Assembly: GCF_019132875.1 (NCBI RefSeq)
Contig: NZ_JAHSPF010000005.1
Coordinates: 62,001-126,000, forward strand
DNA from: Erwinia phyllosphaerae
GTDB lineage: Bacteria > Pseudomonadota > Gammaproteobacteria > Enterobacterales > Enterobacteriaceae
Direction: 5' to 3'
Length of the DNA: 64,000 nt
Shown: in pieces, positions 60,166 through 64,000 of the stretch
Layout: every line of letters starts with the position of its first letter
Position numbering within the stretch: the first letter of the stretch is position 1
Program-made: the position numbers and the translations under genes
The notes under the pieces: generated by a model
The model's input: only the letters and a program-made list of their open reading frames with translations
The model's database searches: none
Told to the model about the DNA's origin: nothing

Positions 60166-61241
60166 TGTTTGGCGTTCTCGACAGATATATCGGTAAAACG
60201 ATTTTCAATACCATCATGGCGACGCTGTTTATGCTGGTGTCGCTCTCCGGCATCATCAAATTTGTCGACCAGCTACGCAAAACTGGCCAGGGCGACTACA
60301 CCGCCCTGGGTGCCGGTTTGTATACCATCCTGAGCGTGCCAAAAGACATCGAGATTTTCTTCCCGATGGCGGCGCTGCTGGGCGCTTTGCTGGGCCTGGG
60401 CGCGCTGGCGCAGCGCAGCGAGCTGGTGGTCATGCAGGCTTCTGGCTTTACGCGGATGCAGATTGCCGCGTCGGTAATGAAAACGGCGATTCCGCTGGTG
60501 TTGCTGACGATGGCGATTGGCGAATTCGTGGCACCGCAGGGCGAGCAGATGGCGCGTAACTATCGTGCGCAGCAGCTGGTGGGCGGCTCGCTGCTCTCCA
60601 CGCAAAACGGCCTGTGGGCAAAGGATGGCGATAACTTTATCTATATCGAAAGCCTGAAGGACAACAGCGAGCTGGGTGGCATCAGTATCTACAACTTCAA
60701 CAAAGAGCGTCGCCTGCAGTCGGTGCGCTATGCCGCTTCTGCAAAATACGATAAGAATAAAAAGGTGTGGGAGCTGTCGGAGGTAGACGAGTCCGATCTG
60801 ACCAATCCAAAACAGGTAACGGGCAGCCAGACGTTGACCGGCGAATGGAAAACCTCACTGACGCCGGACAAGCTGGGCGTGGTGGCGCTGGACCCGGACG
60901 CGTTGTCCATTCGCGGCCTGTATAACTACAGCAAATACCTCAAGCAGAGCGGACAGGTTGCCGGCCGCTATCAGCTGAATATGTGGAGCAAAATCTTCCA
61001 GCCGCTCTCCGTCGCGGTAATGATGCTGATGGCGCTGTCATTTATCTTTGGCCCGCTGCGCAGCGTGTCGATGGGAATGCGTGTGGTGACGGGGATTAGC
61101 TTTGGCTTCCTGTTCTACGTGCTGGACCAGATTTTCGGCCCGCTAAGCCTGGTTTATAACATTCCACCCGTGCTTGGTGCGCTGCTGCCGAGCGCCGCTT
61201 TTATGGCCATCAGCATTTATATGCTGCTGAAGCGCCGTTAG
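60165..61241 (+). CDS. lptG: LptG, lipopolysaccharide export ABC permease
   Basis: 358-residue partner of LptF (E. coli 360). It has the same layout: membrane helices 1-3 to about residue 120, a periplasmic beta-jellyroll to about 265, and helices 4-6 at the end. The N-terminus MFGVLDRYIGKTIFNTI and the region VPKDIEIFFPMAALLGAL are the family signature. AGAGGAGG lies about 8 nt before the ATG, and the start overlaps the lptF stop by one base. Confidence 0.97.
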   Translation: MFGVLDRYIGKTIFNTIMATLFMLVSLSGIIKFVDQLRKTGQGDYTALGAGLYTILSVPKDIEIFFPMAALLGALLGLGALAQRSELVVMQASGFTRMQIAASVMKTAIPLVLLTMAIGEFVAPQGEQMARNYRAQQLVGGSLLSTQNGLWAKDGDNFIYIESLKDNSELGGISIYNFNKERRLQSVRYAASAKYDKNKKVWELSEVDESDLTNPKQVTGSQTLTGEWKTSLTPDKLGVVALDPDALSIRGLYNYSKYLKQSGQVAGRYQLNMWSKIFQPLSVAVMMLMALSFIFGPLRSVSMGMRVVTGISFGFLFYVLDQIFGPLSLVYNIPPVLGALLPSAAFMAISIYMLLKRR

Positions 61242-61284
61242 GTACTGCTGAGGCACCGGCCTACTGGTGCCATCAGGTTCTGCC

Positions 61285-61313
61285 GCCGCAGACGCTCGTC
61301 TGCGGCTTCTTCT
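61285..61313 (+). terminator. lptFG terminator
   Basis: 9-bp stem GCCGCAGAC / GTCTGCGGC with a GCTC loop followed by TTCTTCT, about 45 nt after the lptG stop. Confidence 0.7.
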
Positions 61314-61326
61314 GCCCGGTTCCCGC

Positions 61327-61398
61327 GCACTTTGTTCTGACTATCCTTTGTCAGGTTCTGGCGTACTTTGTTCTGATCATCCTTTGTCAGGTTCTGGC
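61327..61398. repeat. 36-bp direct tandem repeat, two copies
   Basis: 61327-61362 and 61363-61398 differ at only four positions (third-base-like changes around CTGACT/CTGATC). A fragment (TCAGGTTCTG) also occurs at about 61273. The repeat gives a short open frame (61267-61500), but I do not consider it a gene. Confidence 0.85.
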
Positions 61399-61723
61399 AC
61401 GATTTTTCCCGTGCAGCAAAGCACGGTATTTACCCGTTTCGCTGTGGGCCTGTTTTCCTTTATTTTTAGCTGGTTGCGTACGCCATTCTCGCTTTATTAA
61501 AGGCAACGCGCATGCGCAGTCAACTATATTTGTCGTTAGTTCCGTTAATTTAAAAAAATAATTAATGTATATATAGTTAAGTCATTTACAAAATCTGTTA
61601 CATTTTGCCGCTTAATTTGCCAGGCAATCCCGCAACAGTCTACTACTATTAATGGCGTGTGCAACAAAACATAGCGGCGAGCAAATAAATTGCTCATGAT
61701 TTTAAATCTCAGAGGCTGATTTT

Positions 61724-62131
61724 ATGGGAAATAAAAACGCGCCGCTTGCTGAAAAAATTGATGACGTTGTGTCGATGCCGCTTGCTGAAGAGCAGGCTCA
61801 CATTACTAAGCAGCGCAAGGTTGACAGTCGGATTAGTCTGACCCGCTCTACGCACCACGTAGAGAAGTTACTGGAAACCGAGCTGGCCAGGGAAAATGTC
61901 GAAATCGAACACGTCGCAAAGAATTATCAGGTTGCCGATGATTATTCCGCTGAAATTCGTCAGGAAGGGGATGTGCTTATTATTCCCGTGATTGAAGAGC
62001 AGGTCGAAATAATCACAAAAAAAGTGCTTAAGGAAGAAATTCATATTCGCAAGCACGTTAATAAAGAAGAGTTTCAGCAGAAAGTCACTCTGCGTAATCA
62101 GGAAGTTAAAATTACGAAACAGAAACCTTAA
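61724..62131 (+). CDS. DUF2382 (YsnF/AvaK) domain protein
   Basis: 135-residue cytosolic protein that is essentially one DUF2382/YsnF-AvaK domain (about residues 17-133). The typical part is VLIIPVIEEQVEIITKKVL followed by KEEIHIRKHVNKEEF. The composition is highly charged with amphipathic strands; no signal peptide or membrane segment. DUF2382 proteins occur in stress-tolerant bacteria, often beside stress genes, with no established biochemical role. It is followed after 21 nt by a second DUF2382 gene, so the two form an operon. Confidence 0.85.
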   Translation: MGNKNAPLAEKIDDVVSMPLAEEQAHITKQRKVDSRISLTRSTHHVEKLLETELARENVEIEHVAKNYQVADDYSAEIRQEGDVLIIPVIEEQVEIITKKVLKEEIHIRKHVNKEEFQQKVTLRNQEVKITKQKP

Positions 62132-62152
62132 CCTATTTACGAGGATCTATTT

Positions 62153-63220
62153 ATGTCACATGAAAAAATTGTCACCGCGTTTAACGAAGTTACTCAGGCG
62201 GAAGCGGCAAAACAGAAATTGATCGTCGAAGGTATTGCAGAGAAAAACATTGATATCATCTCCGGTGAGAGATTACGCGTAGAAGATAAAGAGATCCGTC
62301 ACCCAAGCTTCTGGCAGCGCCTGTTTGGCGATGACGTTGATGACAACTACGCCAGCGAATACAGCAAAGCCCTGCGCTCAGGCGGCGTGCTGCTGACCGT
62401 TCGTGCACCGAAAGATGAAGCTGACCACATTGAACAGGAGTTAAGCGCCTTTGCTGCTGACTACTCTTCACTGAGCCACACGGACCGCGATCCGATTAAT
62501 CGCAACTTTGCAGGCGAAACCAATGACCGTGGCCTGCTGTCCGGCAATCGCGATACGTCGTTAAATAACGATCTTAACACCACCAATAATATCGCGAATG
62601 GCGGCACGCTGGCAGACGACACGCTGATGGATAACCGTGATGCCATCAACGAACGTGACGCATTAAGAAACGAGCAGGATTCGCTGATCAATCGCGACCG
62701 TGCAGATATGGCCGTTTCCGAAACCAATCGTGATTCGCTGAAGCTGGCGGAAGAGCAGGTTGATATCGGCAAACGCCAGATTAACGACGGTTCCGTACGT
62801 CTGCGTCGCTTTACGGTAGAAGATGAAGTCTCGGAAGATATTTCGCTGTTCGATCAGCATGCAGAAGTATTCCGTCACGCGGTAGATGAGCCAGCCTATC
62901 TGAACGATGTGGACTGGTCAGATAAAACCATTGAGGTTGAGGAATCTCACGAGATCCCAACCGTGGCGAAAACCGCACGCATTAAAGAAGAAGTAGGCCT
63001 GCGCGGTGAAGAAACCGCCCGTGTTGAAACGGTGAAAGACAGCGTACGTCGTCAGGAAGTGGAAGTTGAGCATACCAATGAAAACCGTATGCAAAATAAC
63101 CTGACCGGCAGTAACAACGCGCTTAAAGATGACGTGACTCTTAACGAGAACCGTCTGCGTGAAAACGAGCTGACCGATGACAAAATGGCACCAAACAACT
63201 TGACCGACAAGAAGTACTGA
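62153..63220 (+). CDS. Two-domain stress protein: GSP17M/YflT-like N-terminus and DUF2382 C-terminus
   Basis: 355-residue protein. The first 100 residues (KIVTAFNEVTQAEAAKQKL start, RSGGVLLTVRA) resemble the general stress protein 17M/YflT-type domain. A low-complexity Asn/Asp/Arg-rich linker follows (about 105-190, with NRD and NER repeats). The C-terminal part (about 195-310, LAEEQVDIGKRQINDGSVRL then RIKEEVGLRGEE) is a DUF2382 domain, and the tail is Asn-rich. No export signal. AGGA precedes the ATG. A strong terminator follows, closing a two-gene operon with the preceding DUF2382 gene. Function unknown; envelope or desiccation stress is a guess from the family. Confidence 0.82.
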   Translation: MSHEKIVTAFNEVTQAEAAKQKLIVEGIAEKNIDIISGERLRVEDKEIRHPSFWQRLFGDDVDDNYASEYSKALRSGGVLLTVRAPKDEADHIEQELSAFAADYSSLSHTDRDPINRNFAGETNDRGLLSGNRDTSLNNDLNTTNNIANGGTLADDTLMDNRDAINERDALRNEQDSLINRDRADMAVSETNRDSLKLAEEQVDIGKRQINDGSVRLRRFTVEDEVSEDISLFDQHAEVFRHAVDEPAYLNDVDWSDKTIEVEESHEIPTVAKTARIKEEVGLRGEETARVETVKDSVRRQEVEVEHTNENRMQNNLTGSNNALKDDVTLNENRLRENELTDDKMAPNNLTDKKY

Positions 63221-63260
63221 TTCCCGGTAAGCTGACAACGCTTTAGTGGAAGATATGCAG

Positions 63261-63289
63261 CCCGCGTCCTGGTGACGCGGGTTTTTTTT
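63261..63289 (+). terminator. Terminator of the DUF2382 operon
   Basis: 8-bp stem CCCGCGTC / GACGCGGG with a CTGGT loop and eight T, 41 nt after the last stop. Confidence 0.92.
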
Positions 63290-63365
63290 ATGCGGACGTA
63301 ACCATGAATCGCTGACCAATCTGTTCTTTGCGGCAGGCCAGTAACATGTAAAACCCCTTGCCAGA

Positions 63366-64000
63366 TTATCGTGACAGCAGCGCAGGCAGCAGCGACAGCA
63401 CCCATAGCAGCAGGCCGATAGCGCCGCCAACCACGGTGCCGTTAATGCGTATCCGCTGTAGATCCTTGCCGATATTTAATTCCACCTGATGCGACATATC
63501 TCTGGCATCCCAGCTTTTTACCGTATCGCTGATATGACGGCTTAAAAATTCTGAAAACTCCGGCGCGACGCTAACGGCGGCTTCTTCCATGTGCTGGTTC
63601 AGCGAAGTGCGCAGCTGGGCATCCTGGGTCAGCGTTTCGCCCAGCCACTGCGCAGCGGCGCTAACCTTGCCGTGCAGTACCGAATCTTCTTTATCCAGAT
63701 CCTGCTTCAGCCAGTTCCGCAAATCGCCCCAAATCTGGGCGATATAGGTGTTGAGCGCCTCATCCTGCTTCAGATAGGTTTTGATCTCTTCGGCTTTCAG
63801 CTCCATTTCCGGATCGCTGCGCAGCCGTTCAATCAGGCGCTGCACCGCACGGTTAAAGCCCAGACGCAGCTCGTGTGCGCCGTCCTGTTCGATATCATTG
63901 AGAATGGACTTCACCGCGTTCGCCGCCAGTTCGGCACTTTTTTCGCCAACCCATTCCGTCGGCAGCATTTTTTCTTTGATGGGATGCTCGCGCTTCAGCC
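63366..64000 (-). CDS. yjiN: YjiN, DUF445 membrane protein (C-terminal part; runs off the window)
   Basis: The frame is open through the right edge, so the gene is partial; 210 C-terminal residues are visible. They contain the E. coli YjiN-like sequences [30 protein letters not shown] and [18 protein letters not shown]-type region (here [16 protein letters not shown]), ending in a hydrophobic C-terminal segment ([19 protein letters not shown]). DUF445 proteins are inner-membrane proteins of unknown function. In E. coli yjiN lies elsewhere, so the lptG-to-yjiN neighbourhood differs. Confidence 0.9.
   Translation of the reverse strand, partial: LKREHPIKEKMLPTEWVGEKSAELAANAVKSILNDIEQDGAHELRLGFNRAVQRLIERLRSDPEMELKAEEIKTYLKQDEALNTYIAQIWGDLRNWLKQDLDKEDSVLHGKVSAAAQWLGETLTQDAQLRTSLNQHMEEAAVSVAPEFSEFLSRHISDTVKSWDARDMSHQVELNIGKDLQRIRINGTVVGGAIGLLLWVLSLLPALLSR

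Larger units (their letters stand above)
61242..61723. other. lptG-DUF2382 intergenic region
   Basis: 482 bp. The left half has the lptFG terminator and the 36-bp tandem repeat. The right half (about 61500-61723) is AT-rich and probably carries the promoter of the DUF2382 pair. TTGCCA with an 18-bp spacer to TACTAC (about 61618-61647) is one weak candidate. Confidence 0.5.

Noticed and set aside
61267-61500. 77-codon ORF downstream of lptG
   Set aside because: It is created by the terminator hairpin and the 36-bp repeats (the repeated Leu-Ser-Gly-Ser-Gly peptide follows the DNA repeat). No ribosome-binding site or family similarity.

Overview
The window is an ordinary stretch of an Enterobacterales chromosome. 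Protein sequences, gene lengths and gene order are very close to Escherichia coli. Several differences (fepB-fepA between obgE and dacB, no yhbE, treC without treB/treR, presence of miaE, a DUF2382 gene pair) point to a relative outside Escherichia, plausibly Erwiniaceae (Pantoea/Erwinia/Mixta type). That placement is an inference from gene content, not from a phylogeny. Nearly all genes are intact core genes. No insertion sequence, prophage, integrase, CRISPR array or rRNA gene was seen.

Layout. 1-3319: end of mlaE, then mlaD-mlaC-mlaB (phospholipid transport), ibaG and murA. 3441-5943: sfsB and ispB leftward, rplU-rpmA rightward. 6228-12528: obgE, an inserted iron-uptake pair fepB-fepA behind a near-consensus Fur box, and dacB on the other strand. 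12777-19255: greA, yhbY(-), rlmE-ftsH, folP-glmM, secG. 19304-19526: tRNA-Leu(GAG) and initiator tRNA-Met. 19738-31733: the translation/RNA block rimP-nusA-infB-rbfA-truB-rpsO-pnp-nlpI-(small leader ORF)-deaD, with terminator-like hairpins at several junctions. 31884-37598: yhbW, ubiV-ubiU diverging from ubiT-yhbS (oxygen-independent ubiquinone synthesis) around an FNR-like site, then yhbQ, yhbP, yhbO.

At about 37.6-37.7 kb the order jumps from genes near 71 min of the E. coli map to genes near 96 min. 37709-49945: nrdD-nrdG behind paired NrdR boxes, a SWIM-finger SNF2 ATPase ending in a 59-bp tandem repeat, orphan treC, ridA, pyrL-pyrB-pyrI with a complete UTP-sensing attenuator, argI with two ARG boxes on its promoter, rraB and miaE. 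50294-53677 is the most accessory-looking part: an OprD-type porin followed after 12 bp by a secreted histidine phosphatase, then yjgM and a b561-type cytochrome. 53852-61241: pepA-holC-valS diverging from lptF-lptG. 61724-63220: two adjacent stress-domain (DUF2382) genes. The window ends inside yjiN.

The best candidates for undescribed biology are the porin/periplasmic phosphatase pair, the DUF2382 pair, and the SWIM-SNF2 gene with its 59-bp repeats. Smaller points are a U-U mismatch in the tRNA-Leu acceptor stem, a 33-codon pyrL unlike the 44-codon E. coli one, an 18-codon ORF before deaD, and an operator-like palindrome before sfsB.
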